From assembly GCA_030831085.1 (NCBI GenBank), contig JAURLT010000003.1:43107-107106 (forward strand): a stretch of DNA of 64,000 bases, in the 5' to 3' direction. Shown here piece by piece: positions 22,630-31,468 of the stretch (position 1 is its first letter; every line of letters begins with the position of its first letter). The DNA comes from Gammaproteobacteria bacterium. GTDB lineage: Bacteria > Pseudomonadota > Gammaproteobacteria > Steroidobacterales > Steroidobacteraceae. Position numbers and translations under genes: made by a program. The notes under the pieces are model-generated. The model saw nothing but the letters and a program-made list of their open reading frames with translations, made no database searches and was not told where the DNA came from.

Positions 22630-23926
22630 CGACAGTCACCCTGCCCTCTCCCAACAATGCCCTGAGCCTGACAGGCACCTCGGCCTGCAGGCACTCCTGT
22701 TGAGCCCCGTCGCCGCGCAGCGGCTTGATCGCCACCACCCCACGTCCGGCCTCCTCGTCACCCATGATCACGGCGTAGCGCGCCCCGGATCGGTCCGCTC
22801 GCTTGAGCTGCGACTTGAAGCTGCCACCGCCGAGGTTCACGGCCAGGCCGACCTCGCCCAGCGAGTCGCGCCAGCCCTCGGCCAGTGCCAGGCCCTGTGC
22901 CTCGGCCTGTGCGCCGGCCAGCACGAGGTACACCGCCGGTGCGCGGTCGGGAGCGGGCGTTCCACTCGCCCGCATCAGTTCCACCACCCGCTCGATACCC
23001 ATGCCCCAGCCTATAGCCGGCGTGGGCTCGCCACCCAGTTGGCTGACCAGCCCATCGTAACGCCCGCCGCCGCAGACCGCGTCCTGTGCGCCGAGCGCGT
23101 CGGTCGTCCACTCGAAAACGGTACGCGTGTAGTAGTCGAGTCCACGCACCAGCCGTGGATCGACCCGGTAGTCCACGCCCGCCGCGTCCAGATGGGCACG
23201 CACGGCGTCGAAGTGCTCTCGCGACTCCGCATCGAGATGATCGGTGATCCTCGGCGCTTCCTCGATGAGCCCGGCCATGGCGGGATTCTTTGAATCGAGC
23301 ACCCGCAATGGATTGCCCGACAGGCGACGCCGACTGTCCTCGTCGAGTTCGGAGCCGCGAGACTCCAGATAGGCCACCAGCTTCTCGCGATACAGCGCCC
23401 GCGAGGCAGGCACCCCCAGGGAGTTCAGCCGGAGCGCCACGCGGCCGACGCCCAGTTCGCGCAGCAGCCGGGCGGATACGAGGATGATTTCGGCATCGAC
23501 GTCCGGTCCCTCGTAGCCGAAGGCCTCGCAATCGATCTGGTGAAACTGCCGATAGCGCCCCTTCTGCGGACGCTCGTAGCGAAACGCCGGTCCGGTGGTC
23601 CAGATGCGGTGCTTCTGGTTGTGCAGCAGGCCGTTACTGATCGCTGCGCGCACCAGCACGGCGGTGATCTCCGGGCGTAGCGTGAGACTGTCGCCGCCGC
23701 GATCCTGGAAGCTGTACATCTCTTTCTCGACAATGTCGGTGAACTCTCCAATGGAGCGACGGAACAACTCCGTGTGTTCCACCAGCGGCACGCGCACCTC
23801 GCCGTAACCATAACTGCCGAGCACCCCGCGCGCAGTCGACTCCAAGCGACTCCAGTAAGGCATGTCGTCAAGCAGGATGTCATTCATCCCGCGCACCGAT
23901 TGCAGTGCTCCGGCAGGCAGGCTCAC
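22622..23926 (-). CDS. hisS: Histidyl-tRNA synthetase
   Basis: Charges tRNA-His. The 434-residue class II synthetase starts [22 protein letters not shown]. It has motif 2 (RPEITAVLVRAAISN and FRYERPQKGRYRQFHQIDCE), the histidine-specific motif LVRGLDYYTRTVFEW and GGGRYDGLVSQLGG, and a C-terminal anticodon-binding domain. It overlaps pilW (4 bases) upstream and yfgM (8 bases) downstream. Confidence 0.97.
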   Translation of the reverse strand: MSLPAGALQSVRGMNDILLDDMPYWSRLESTARGVLGSYGYGEVRVPLVEHTELFRRSIGEFTDIVEKEMYSFQDRGGDSLTLRPEITAVLVRAAISNGLLHNQKHRIWTTGPAFRYERPQKGRYRQFHQIDCEAFGYEGPDVDAEIILVSARLLRELGVGRVALRLNSLGVPASRALYREKLVAYLESRGSELDEDSRRRLSGNPLRVLDSKNPAMAGLIEEAPRITDHLDAESREHFDAVRAHLDAAGVDYRVDPRLVRGLDYYTRTVFEWTTDALGAQDAVCGGGRYDGLVSQLGGEPTPAIGWGMGIERVVELMRASGTPAPDRAPAVYLVLAGAQAEAQGLALAEGWRDSLGEVGLAVNLGGGSFKSQLKRADRSGARYAVIMGDEEAGRGVVAIKPLRGDGAQQECLQAEVPVRLRALLGEGRVTVDG

Positions 23927-24678
23927 GATCCGGAACCGCCGCGGTCGAGCGCCCGCGCCTCTGTCGACTCCGAAAACTCGCTGCGCAGGCGGCTGGCAAA
24001 TACCGCCGCCGCCGAAGCGTCGCCGGCGGCCAGCTCAATGCGATAGCCAAGCATCAAAGCCGGTGCATCAGCCTTGGTCATACCTAGATAGCGCTCCAGG
24101 AAAGCGCGGGCCTGCAGCGGCTGCTGGCGCTCCAACGAGACGCCGGCCATCTGCACCAGGGCCTCGGCATAGGGCGTCCTCTGGGCCAGCGCTTGGCGAA
24201 ACAGCTCCTCGGCGCGGTCAAGCCTGCCGGCACCACGGGCACAGACTCCGGCGTTGGTGTAGGCCACCTCGGGCGTTCGATAAAGCGGGTTGCCAGCGGC
24301 AGCCAGGAACATCCGCTGGCCTTCCTCGGCGTTGCCATTGCGGCACAGGAAGGCACCTAGCGAGTTCTGGGCCTGCGGGCTGTCCGATTGGATGCGCAGC
24401 GCCTGTCGATAATGCTTTTCCGCCGTGCGGGCGTCGCGCAACTGCTCGTAGACCAGTCCGGCACTCAGCTGGACGGTAATGTCACGAGCGTTCTGCTGCA
24501 GCGCCCTCTCGATCTTGTCGCGCGCCACCTGCATCTCGTTGCGGCGCATGTATTCGACAGCCAGCCGCGCGTTGATGCGCGCAGCGTCCTCGAGGGACGG
24601 TGGGTTGGCGGCCTGTCCACTCGCCTCAGAGGCCAACAAGGCAGCCGCCAGCAAGCATGGCAACACCAGGCCCCTCAC
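23923..24678 (-). CDS. pilW: Type IV pilus biogenesis/stability protein PilW (PilF)
   Basis: A 251-residue exported TPR protein that in Pseudomonas/Neisseria helps PilQ secretin assembly. Signal peptide [21 protein letters not shown] is followed by about six TPR units ([61 protein letters not shown]). No lipobox Cys is visible in the signal region, unlike many PilF proteins. Placement between rlmN and hisS supports the call, although rodZ and ispG, usually found in this interval, are absent. Confidence 0.85.
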   Translation of the reverse strand: MRGLVLPCLLAAALLASEASGQAANPPSLEDAARINARLAVEYMRRNEMQVARDKIERALQQNARDITVQLSAGLVYEQLRDARTAEKHYRQALRIQSDSPQAQNSLGAFLCRNGNAEEGQRMFLAAAGNPLYRTPEVAYTNAGVCARGAGRLDRAEELFRQALAQRTPYAEALVQMAGVSLERQQPLQARAFLERYLGMTKADAPALMLGYRIELAAGDASAAAVFASRLRSEFSESTEARALDRGGSGS

Positions 24679-25799
24679 GCGCTCGCCTCCAACGCCGTCC
24701 TGCGTCCACCCAGCGGACTGGTGACCCGGTCGATCACGCGTCCCTTGAGCTGGCCGCAGGCAGCGTCGATGTCGTCCCCGCGGGTGCGACGCACGGTAAC
24801 CATTACGCCACGCTGCATCAGGCGGTCACGGAAGGCATCAATGCGCTCACGCGGCGAGCGACAGAACTCAGTGCCCGGAAAGATATTGAAGGGGATCAGG
24901 TTCACCTTGGCCTCGCGCCCCCGGAGCAGTCCAGCCAGTTGTTCGGCCTGTTGGAGACTGTCGTTGACGCCATCCAGCATGACGTACTCAAAGGTGATGT
25001 TGCGACCGTTCTGACGCTCGAGGTAATGCCAGCACGCCTCGAGCAGTTCAGCGATGGGGTGCACGCGATTGATCGGCACCAGCCGGTCGCGCAGGGCATC
25101 ATCCGGAGCGTGCAGCGACACCGCCAGTGCCACGTTGCAGTCTTCAGCCAATCGGTAGAGCTGCGGCACGAGACCGGAGGTCGACACGGTGACCCGGCGC
25201 CGCGACAGGTCGTAGCCGAGATCATCCAGCATGACCTTGAGGGCCGGCAGGACGTTGCGATAGTTGGCCAGCGGCTCGCCCATGCCCATCAGCACTACGT
25301 TGGTGATCACCCTCGGCCCTTCCGGACGGGCGCCAAGTTCACGGTGAGCCAGCCACACCTGACCGACGATCTCAGCCGCGCTGAGGTTGCGATTGAAGCC
25401 CTGGCGAGCCGTGGAGCAGAAGGCGCAGTCCAGCGCGCAACCCACCTGGCTGGAGATGCACAGCGTGCCGCGCCCGGGCTCGGGAATGAACACGGTCTCG
25501 ACTGCCTGCTCGACGCCGCTGCTGCCGGCCGCCCGCAACAACCATTTACGGGTACCGTCCGCCGAGGCGTGGTGGGCGACGACCTCAGGCGGGGCCACCT
25601 CGGCGACCTCCGCCAGCCGCGCCCTGAACTCGCGCGACAGGTCGGTCATCGCGCCGAAATCGGCCACCCCCCGACGGTAGATCCACTTCATGAGCTGCCG
25701 GGCCCGGAAGGGCTTGGCGCCCAGGCCGGCGACGAAGGTCTCCAGGTCCGCGGGCGTCAGGCCCAGGAGGTTGGTCTTCGGTGCGCCGGCGGGGATCAT
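24675..25799 (-). CDS. rlmN: 23S rRNA/tRNA adenine-C2 methyltransferase RlmN
   Basis: Radical-SAM enzyme that methylates A2503 of 23S rRNA and A37 of some tRNAs. The 374-residue protein has the cluster motif CALDCAFC in IGCAL-type context ([21 protein letters not shown]), then [13 protein letters not shown] and the C-terminal [13 protein letters not shown] with the methyl-accepting Cys in the [15 protein letters not shown] segment. It overlaps pilW by 4 bases and follows ndk by 12. Confidence 0.97.
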   Translation of the reverse strand: MIPAGAPKTNLLGLTPADLETFVAGLGAKPFRARQLMKWIYRRGVADFGAMTDLSREFRARLAEVAEVAPPEVVAHHASADGTRKWLLRAAGSSGVEQAVETVFIPEPGRGTLCISSQVGCALDCAFCSTARQGFNRNLSAAEIVGQVWLAHRELGARPEGPRVITNVVLMGMGEPLANYRNVLPALKVMLDDLGYDLSRRRVTVSTSGLVPQLYRLAEDCNVALAVSLHAPDDALRDRLVPINRVHPIAELLEACWHYLERQNGRNITFEYVMLDGVNDSLQQAEQLAGLLRGREAKVNLIPFNIFPGTEFCRSPRERIDAFRDRLMQRGVMVTVRRTRGDDIDAACGQLKGRVIDRVTSPLGGRRTALEASA

Positions 25800-25811
25800 G
25801 GCGTGACCGGT

Positions 25812-26243
25812 TTACCGGGTGCGCGGACAGAGCTCGGTTTCGGCAAAGAAATAGCCGATTTCCCGAGCGGCGTTTTCCGCACTGTCGGAGCCATGCACCA
25901 CGTTTTCCTCGATGCTGGCCGCCAGATCCGCACGGATGGTGCCCGGGGCCGCCTTCTTCGGATCGGTGGCACCCATGATCTCGCGGTGACGCGCCACGGC
26001 GTCCTCGCCCTCCAGCACCTGCACGATCACCGGGCCGGAGGTCATGTAGCCGCACAGGTCCTTGAAGAAGGGCCGCTCGCTGTGGACGGCATAAAAGCCC
26101 TCGGCCTGGCTGCGGGTCAGGTGCATCATCCGCGCGGCAACGATGCGCAGACCGGCCTGCTCAAAGCGGCGATACACCTCGCCGATCAGGTTCTTTTCGA
26201 CGCCATCCGGCTTGATGATGGAAAGGGTGCGCTCCAGGGTCAT
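25812..26243 (-). CDS. ndk: Nucleoside diphosphate kinase
   Basis: Balances NTP pools by phosphate transfer from ATP. The 143-residue protein has the family's N-terminus ([18 protein letters not shown]) and the phosphohistidine motif in [16 protein letters not shown] (His about residue 118). Length equals the family norm. The upstream GAGGAC is a good ribosome-binding site; a CATAAG-like -10 lies further upstream, so it may have its own promoter within the run. Confidence 0.98.
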   Translation of the reverse strand: MTLERTLSIIKPDGVEKNLIGEVYRRFEQAGLRIVAARMMHLTRSQAEGFYAVHSERPFFKDLCGYMTSGPVIVQVLEGEDAVARHREIMGATDPKKAAPGTIRADLAASIEENVVHGSDSAENAAREIGYFFAETELCPRTR

Positions 26244-26336
26244 GTCGTCCTCTTCTGGGGGTCTTATGAATCGTGAAAGGGCCGACCACCCGGCCGGCTG
26301 CCAAGCCGCTCATTGTACTGGTCCCGAAGGTAAAAA

Positions 26337-26660
26337 TCAGACCGAAAAGCTCTCCCCGCAGCCGCATTCCCCGCTGACGTTGGGGTTGCGGAATCGGAAC
26401 ACCTCCGACAGGCCATGACGGACGAAATCGACCTCCGTCCCGTCGACCAGCGCCAGCGCGGCCGGGTCCACCACGACCTTCACGCCTTCGCTCTCGAACA
26501 CCCGGTCGTCGGCACCGATCTCCTCAGCGTAATCCACCACGTAGGCGTAACCTGAACACCCCGTCTTACGCACGCCCAGGCGCAAACCAACCCCGCTGCC
26601 CCGCGAGGCAATGAAGTGGCGAACCCGCGCTGCGGCTGAGGGTGTCAGGGTAATGGCCAT
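26337..26660 (-). CDS. iscA: IscA/ErpA-type iron-sulfur carrier
   Basis: A-type carrier that delivers Fe-S clusters. The 107-residue protein has the three invariant cysteines: Cys in [11 protein letters not shown] and the C-terminal GECGCGESF pair. It lies 40 bases after the IscU-like gene, so IscA is preferred to ErpA by context, though the sequence alone does not separate the two. Confidence 0.93.
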   Translation of the reverse strand: MAITLTPSAAARVRHFIASRGSGVGLRLGVRKTGCSGYAYVVDYAEEIGADDRVFESEGVKVVVDPAALALVDGTEVDFVRHGLSEVFRFRNPNVSGECGCGESFSV

Positions 26661-26700
26661 GCGGAAAAGACGCTCCGGAACCGGGTTTGGTTCCCCGATT

Positions 26701-27087
26701 CTAGCCGCTTGACGATGCCGACGCAGCCAGGGCCCTCTGGGCGTCCTCGATCACCAGCAGCCGGCCAAGTTTCTCGGCAGGCACTTCCAGCCGCTCGGCG
26801 AGCTCGGTCAGGCTGAAGCCGGCCAGCGCCTCCAGCGGGCGTCCCTCCAGTTGCGAGGCAGTCAGTTCGCAGGCTGCCAGCAGGTGGGGACAACCCCAGG
26901 CCCGCCATCGAACCTGGATGGCCCGGCCGTCCCGACCGAGCGCCGAGAGGGCCACCCAGGCAGTGCGATCCAGCGCGGCGGCCTCCCCACGGAAGACCCC
27001 CCCGTCGGTGGCCTCGAGATCGCCAGCGTGGGCCGGGTGGGCGAAGAGCCTCAGCACCTCGGTGCAGTAGCCCCCGACTGCCATCAT
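26701..27087 (-). CDS. Degenerate IscU/NifU-like scaffold protein
   Basis: A 128-residue protein that aligns by eye to Isc[19 protein letters not shown] matches YSEKVIDHYENPRNVGS, and [21 protein letters not shown] matches TYGCGSAIASSSLVTEWVKG. Only the middle of the three cluster Cys (the GC of WGCPH) is kept. The first Cys position reads Ala in GEAAALDRT, and the third (KIHCSILAEDA in IscU) reads [11 protein letters not shown], so Cys is absent. It overlaps iscS by 4 bases and precedes iscA. It is likely a partner of IscS, but whether it can hold a cluster is doubtful. Similar shortened proteins appear in some gammaproteobacterial isc loci. Confidence 0.75.
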   Translation of the reverse strand: MMAVGGYCTEVLRLFAHPAHAGDLEATDGGVFRGEAAALDRTAWVALSALGRDGRAIQVRWRAWGCPHLLAACELTASQLEGRPLEALAGFSLTELAERLEVPAEKLGRLLVIEDAQRALAASASSSG

Positions 27088-28265
27088 CGAATCCTCAAAC
27101 GCACATCGGGCGGGGCCCGCCCACGCAAACGTTCAACCGCTTCGGCGATCAGGGTGGCAGCCCGGTCGACCTCGGCGGCATCGGTCCAGCGACCCAGACT
27201 CAGGCGCAGGGAGGCCTGGCAGGCCAGGTCGCTCAGGCCCATGGCGCGCAGCACGTAGGAAGGTTCGGCTGAGGCCGAGGCGCAGGCTGAGCCGCTGGAG
27301 GCCCAGACCCCGGACCGGATGGCCAGCATCAGGCTTTCGCCCTCCACGCCCTCGAAACCCAGGTTGAGCGTGCCCGGCAGGCAGCCCTCGGCAGGAGAAT
27401 TTCGCCAGACGCCCCCCACTGACTGCAGCCGACTCCACAGCCGCTCACGCAGGCTGCTCACCCTCTCGGACTCTGCCTGCATCGACTCCTGGGCGAGGTT
27501 AGCCGCCAGCCCGAAACCCAGGATCTGGTGCGTCGCGCTGGTCCCGGAGCGCAGGCCTTGTTCCTGGCCACCGCCGAATTGCAGGGGCTGCAATGCGGCC
27601 AGGGCTCGCCCTGAACAGGCCAGCGCACCGATGCCCTTGGGCCCGCCCAGCTTGTGGGCGGTAAAGGCCAGCAGGTCCACCCCGAGGGCTCCCATATCCA
27701 GCGGCAGCTTGCCGGCGCTTTGCGCAGCATCGACGTGCAGGAGCGTGCCGCGGGCCTGGCAGGCGGCCCCGATGGGGGCCAGGTGGCAGAGCGCACCGGT
27801 CTCATTGTTGGCGTGCATCACGGAGACCAGCAGGGTGTCCTCGCGCAAGGCCTCGAGCACCTGGCGTGGCTCGACGCACCCTGCCCGTTCGGGCTTGAGC
27901 CAGGAGACCTCGAAACCCTCCCGTTCCAGCTGCCGGCAGGCGTCGATCACGGCGCGATGCTCGCCCCGGGAGGTGATCACGTGGCGACCCCGGTCGCGCT
28001 GGCTGCGCGCGACGCCCAGCACGGCCAGATTGTCGCTCTCGGTGGCGCCGGAGGTGATCAGCAGTTGCCCGGGGTCCGCGCCCACCAGGGCGGCAATCGA
28101 CCCTCGCGCCTGCTCGATGGCGAGCGCAGCCCGCTGGCCACCCGGGTGGCCGGCAGAGGGGTTGGCCTGCAGGTCCGGTTCCAGCAGGACTCTGGCCATG
28201 GCCTCCGCCACCCTGGGATCGACGGGCCAGCTGGCAGCGTAATCAAGGTAAACCGGCGCGCTCAC
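27084..28265 (-). CDS. iscS: Cysteine desulfurase, IscS/NifS family
   Basis: PLP enzyme that takes sulfur from cysteine for Fe-S clusters and thio-tRNA. 393 residues with MSAPVYLDYAASWPVDPRV, NLAVLGVARSQ, MHANNETGALCHLAPIG, the PLP Lys in LLAFTAHKLGGPKGIGAL and the catalytic Cys loop SGSACASASAEPSYVL. It overlaps trmJ (4 bases) and the IscU-like gene (4 bases). No iscR, hscA/B or fdx is next to it, so this is a reduced isc operon. Confidence 0.95.
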   Translation of the reverse strand: MSAPVYLDYAASWPVDPRVAEAMARVLLEPDLQANPSAGHPGGQRAALAIEQARGSIAALVGADPGQLLITSGATESDNLAVLGVARSQRDRGRHVITSRGEHRAVIDACRQLEREGFEVSWLKPERAGCVEPRQVLEALREDTLLVSVMHANNETGALCHLAPIGAACQARGTLLHVDAAQSAGKLPLDMGALGVDLLAFTAHKLGGPKGIGALACSGRALAALQPLQFGGGQEQGLRSGTSATHQILGFGLAANLAQESMQAESERVSSLRERLWSRLQSVGGVWRNSPAEGCLPGTLNLGFEGVEGESLMLAIRSGVWASSGSACASASAEPSYVLRAMGLSDLACQASLRLSLGRWTDAAEVDRAATLIAEAVERLRGRAPPDVRLRIR

Positions 28266-28987
28266 GTGCGGGTTCCGTCGGTGCGCTGGTCGATGGCGGT
28301 CAGGATCCCGCGCAGGATCTGCACTTCCTTCTCATCGGGCTGCGCCCGGGCAATCAACCGTTCGATACGCTGCACCAGGTTGTGAAGGTTGCGCGGCTCC
28401 TCAAACCCGAGCCGTGGCAGGGTTGCCCGGAAATGCTCGCTGAGGTGGGCAAGCTGGGCAGCCGTGGCCGGCGGGGCCTCGGCCGCCAGGCGCCGGGGTT
28501 CGACACCTTGCTGGCGACGAACCTCCCAGGTCACCAGCTGCACCGCCTGGGCGAGGTTGAGCGACTCGTAAGCGGGGTTGGAAGGAATATTCAACAGGGC
28601 ATGGCACTGCCCGAGCTGTTCGTTGGAGAGGCCGCTGCGCTCATTGCCGAACAGCACCGCAACAGGCCCCTCGGCACTCGCCTCCATAAGTTGCCGCGCC
28701 GCCTCGCCGGGGTCGAGGACCCGCCAGTTGGCGCTTCGCGGCCGAGCGCTGGTGGCCAGCACCAGGCGGCAATCACCCACTGCAGCGGCAATGGAGTCGA
28801 CCACCCGGGCACGCTCCAGGAGGTCGGCCGCGCCGGAGGCCCGGGAGGTGGCCTCCGCCGAGGGATGCGTCACCGGGCTCACCAGCACCAGCTCCTCCAG
28901 CCCCATGTTCTTCATGGCCCGCGCCGCCGCTCCGATATTGCCCGGATGGCTGGTCTCGACCAGGACGATGCGGATTTGGTGCCTCAT
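28262..28987 (-). CDS. trmJ: tRNA (cytidine/uridine-2'-O-)methyltransferase TrmJ
   Basis: SPOUT methyltransferase for Nm32 of tRNA. The 241-residue protein starts MRHQIRIVLVETSHPGNIGAAARAMKNMGL, and has SAEGPVAVLFGNERSGLSNEQL and IPSNPAYESLNLAQAVQL, the knotted SAM site. It heads a run into iscS. A TAGAAT -10 (28999-28994, minus) ends 6 bases before the ATG, so the transcript may be leaderless; only 21 bases separate it from divergent suhB. Confidence 0.95.
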   Translation of the reverse strand: MRHQIRIVLVETSHPGNIGAAARAMKNMGLEELVLVSPVTHPSAEATSRASGAADLLERARVVDSIAAAVGDCRLVLATSARPRSANWRVLDPGEAARQLMEASAEGPVAVLFGNERSGLSNEQLGQCHALLNIPSNPAYESLNLAQAVQLVTWEVRRQQGVEPRRLAAEAPPATAAQLAHLSEHFRATLPRLGFEEPRNLHNLVQRIERLIARAQPDEKEVQILRGILTAIDQRTDGTRT

Positions 28988-28992
28988 GCTGC

Positions 28993-28999
28993 TATTCTA
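28993..28999. promoter_or_regulatory. Overlapping antiparallel -10 elements, trmJ/suhB
   Basis: TATTCTA reads TATTCT toward suhB and TAGAAT toward trmJ. The gap between the two start codons is only 21 bases, so both promoters must sit here or inside the opposite gene. Predicted starts are at or within about 4 bases of each ATG. No good -35 was found. Confidence 0.4.
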
Positions 29000-29008
29000 T
29001 GCGCCCCC

Positions 29009-29806
29009 ATGCATCCACTCCTCAACATCGCCGTGCGCGCCGCACGCCGCGCCGGCAGCCTGATCGTGCGCAACCTCGATCGTGGACCGGCCCTGGCCGT
29101 ATCCGCCAAGGGACGCAATGATTTCGTCACCGAGGTCGACCGCATGGTCGAGGCCGAGATCATCCAGGTTCTGCGCAAGGCCTACCCGGAACACGGGATC
29201 CTGGCCGAGGAAAGCGGCATGTCCCCCGGTGATGACACCGTCTGGGTGATCGATCCTCTGGACGGGACCACCAATTTTCTCCACGGCTTTCCGCATTTTT
29301 GCGTGTCCATTGCTGCCGAGTATCGTGGCAAGGCCGAGGTGGCCGTAGTGTTCGATCCGCTGCGCAGCGAGTTGTTCACCGCGGAGCGCGGAGCCGGGGC
29401 GCAGCTTGACGGCAAGCGGATCCGGGTCAGCGGCCAGAAGGGCCTCGACGGCGCGCTGATCGGCACCGGCATGCCCTACCGGGCCAACCTCAAACACCTG
29501 AAGCCCTACCTCGGCATGCTGGAGTCGGTCATGGGCGTCGCCGCGGGCATCCGCCGGCCGGGCTCTGCCGCCCTTGACCTCGCCTACGTGGCGGCCGGGC
29601 GGATCGATGGATTCTGGGAGATCGGCCTGTCGCATTGGGACACCGCCGCCGGCGCGCTGCTGGTCACCGAGGCCGGAGGCCGCATAGGCACGTTGTCAGG
29701 CGGGCCTTATCAGGGCAATGGCCACATCGTCGGCGGTGCCCCCAAGGTGTTCTCGGCGCTGGTCGACACCCTCGCCCCGCACCTCACCGAGGACCTCAGG
29801 GCCTGA
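29009..29806 (+). CDS. suhB: Inositol-1-monophosphatase family protein SuhB
   Basis: Mg-dependent phosphatase; in E. coli it is also part of the rRNA antitermination complex. 265 residues: MHPLLNIAVRAARRAG, KGRNDFVTEVDRMVE, AEESGM, the metal motif VIDPLDGTTNFLHGFPHF and the second signature LSHWDTAAGALLVTEAGG. The trmJ/suhB divergent pairing is common in gammaproteobacteria. Its 3' end overlaps the convergent terC-like gene by 11 bases. Confidence 0.97.
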   Translation: MHPLLNIAVRAARRAGSLIVRNLDRGPALAVSAKGRNDFVTEVDRMVEAEIIQVLRKAYPEHGILAEESGMSPGDDTVWVIDPLDGTTNFLHGFPHFCVSIAAEYRGKAEVAVVFDPLRSELFTAERGAGAQLDGKRIRVSGQKGLDGALIGTGMPYRANLKHLKPYLGMLESVMGVAAGIRRPGSAALDLAYVAAGRIDGFWEIGLSHWDTAAGALLVTEAGGRIGTLSGGPYQGNGHIVGGAPKVFSALVDTLAPHLTEDLRA

Positions 29807-30530
29807 GGTCGACCGGTTCGCCGCGCTTACGCAGCCTCAGGTTCACCATCTCGACGCCCACCGAGAAGGCCATCGCAAAGTAGAGGTAACCCTTCGGGAT
29901 GTGAAACTCGAGCGCATCTGCGACGAGGGCCATGCCCACCAGGATCAGGAAAGCAAGCGCCAGGATCTTGATGGTGGGATGCCGGTCGATAAAGGCATTG
30001 ATCGGTGCTGCCAGGAACATCATCGCAACCACCGCGATCACGATGGCTGCAACCATGATCTCCACGTGCTGGGCCAGGCCTACTGCGGTGAACACCGAGT
30101 CGAGCGAGAACACGATGTCGAGGATCCCGATCTGAATGATCACCAGCACGAAAGAGGACTTGACGCTGAATTCCTTGGGCTGCTCAAGCCCCTCCAGAGA
30201 ACCATGGATCTCGGTAACGCTCTTGACCAGCAGGAACAGGCCACCAAAAAACAGGATCAGGTCGCGCCCCGAGATCCCCTGCTCCACAACCGGCAGCGTG
30301 AACAGCGGCGCCGTCAGGCCGATCAGCCAGGTGATGGAAAAGAGCAGCGCGATGCGGGTGAGCATGGCAAATCCCAGGCCCAGAACGCGGGCCCGCGGCT
30401 GCTGCTCGACAGGCAGTTTCGACACCAGGATCGACAAAAAAATGATGTTGTCGATGCCGAGGACGACCTCGAGCAGGGTCAGCGTCAGGAACGACAGCCA
30501 GACCTGCGGATCTGCCAGCAGCTCGATCAC
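29796..30530 (-). CDS. TerC-family integral membrane protein
   Basis: 244 residues, about seven transmembrane segments (for example TRIALLFSITWLIGLTAPLF and LILFFGGLFLLVKSV). The family motifs EVVLGIDNIIFL and IVFSLDSVFTAVGLA carry the buried Asp residues thought to bind metal ions. TerC-like proteins are linked to tellurite resistance, Mn export or metalation of exocytoplasmic proteins. Its ATG overlaps the secF stop by 4 bases, which places it in the sec transcript, fitting the metalation idea, but that is inference. Confidence 0.9.
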   Translation of the reverse strand: MIELLADPQVWLSFLTLTLLEVVLGIDNIIFLSILVSKLPVEQQPRARVLGLGFAMLTRIALLFSITWLIGLTAPLFTLPVVEQGISGRDLILFFGGLFLLVKSVTEIHGSLEGLEQPKEFSVKSSFVLVIIQIGILDIVFSLDSVFTAVGLAQHVEIMVAAIVIAVVAMMFLAAPINAFIDRHPTIKILALAFLILVGMALVADALEFHIPKGYLYFAMAFSVGVEMVNLRLRKRGEPVDLRP

Positions 30531-31459
30531 GGCAGTCCGTCGGCCTCTTCCCGCTTTTCGGGAGGCATGAGGTCACGCTGGGAAAGGCCGAGATCGAGCA
30601 CAGTTGCACCCGCGACGTAGATCGACGAATAGGTGCCCACCACAATGCCCACCGCCAGCGCCGCCGCAAACCCGCGCAGCGCCTCGCCGCCCAGGAACAG
30701 CAGCGACAGCACCACGATGAGGGTGGTGCCTGAAGTCATGAGGGTGCGCGACAAGGTCTCGTTGATCGCCCGGTCCACCACCTCGGCGGGCGTAGCCTTG
30801 CGCATCGACAGCAACCGTTCGCGGACCCGGTCGAAGACCACTACCGTGTCGTTCAGCGAATAGCCGATCACCGCGAGGATCGCGGATAGCACAGCGAGAT
30901 CGAAGGTCATCTGCGTCAGCGCAAAGAAGCCCACCACCAAAAAGGGGTCGTGCAGGGCAGCCAGGATGGCGCCCACGGAAAATTTCCACTGGAAGCGCAG
31001 GATGACGTAAAGACCGATGAACAAGAGCGTCATCAGCATCGCTGTTGCGCCCTTTTCCGCCAGCTCCTTGCCCACCTGGGGCCCTATGGACTCGGTCCGG
31101 CGCACCTCGGCTCCGGGGTCCACGCTGCGAATCGCGGCCACCGCAGCCTCCGTAAGGGCCATGGCCTGCTGGCCCTCGGCGGGCGGCAGGCGCACCAGCA
31201 CGTCGGTGGCCGCTCCAAAGCTCTGCACCTGCGCGCTATCGAGCCCAGCCTCGGCCAGCGCTAGCCGGGTCGCCTGCAGGTCGGCAGGGCCGGAATACCC
31301 CGCCTCCACCACCACGCCACCAGTGAAGTCGATGCCAAAATTCAGGCCCCGTACCAGCACCAGGACGATCGAGCCAAGGATGATAAAGGCCGATACGCCG
31401 TACCAGGCCCGACGCTGGGCCATGAAGGGGATCGAGGTGGTCTTGCGAAACAGTTCCAT
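30527..31459 (-). CDS. secF: Protein translocase subunit SecF
   Basis: With SecD uses the proton gradient to pull exported proteins across. 310 residues, six transmembrane segments, with GLNFGIDFTGGVVVE near residue 35 and the signature GYSLNDTVVVFDRVRERL. It starts 9 bases after secD. Confidence 0.97.
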   Translation of the reverse strand: MELFRKTTSIPFMAQRRAWYGVSAFIILGSIVLVLVRGLNFGIDFTGGVVVEAGYSGPADLQATRLALAEAGLDSAQVQSFGAATDVLVRLPPAEGQQAMALTEAAVAAIRSVDPGAEVRRTESIGPQVGKELAEKGATAMLMTLLFIGLYVILRFQWKFSVGAILAALHDPFLVVGFFALTQMTFDLAVLSAILAVIGYSLNDTVVVFDRVRERLLSMRKATPAEVVDRAINETLSRTLMTSGTTLIVVLSLLFLGGEALRGFAAALAVGIVVGTYSSIYVAGATVLDLGLSQRDLMPPEKREEADGLP

Positions 31460-31468
31460 GATTTCCCC

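Noticed and set aside
24600..26276. A 558-residue plus-strand open frame across rlmN and ndk
   Set aside because: Antisense to two conserved genes, with no recognisable motifs.
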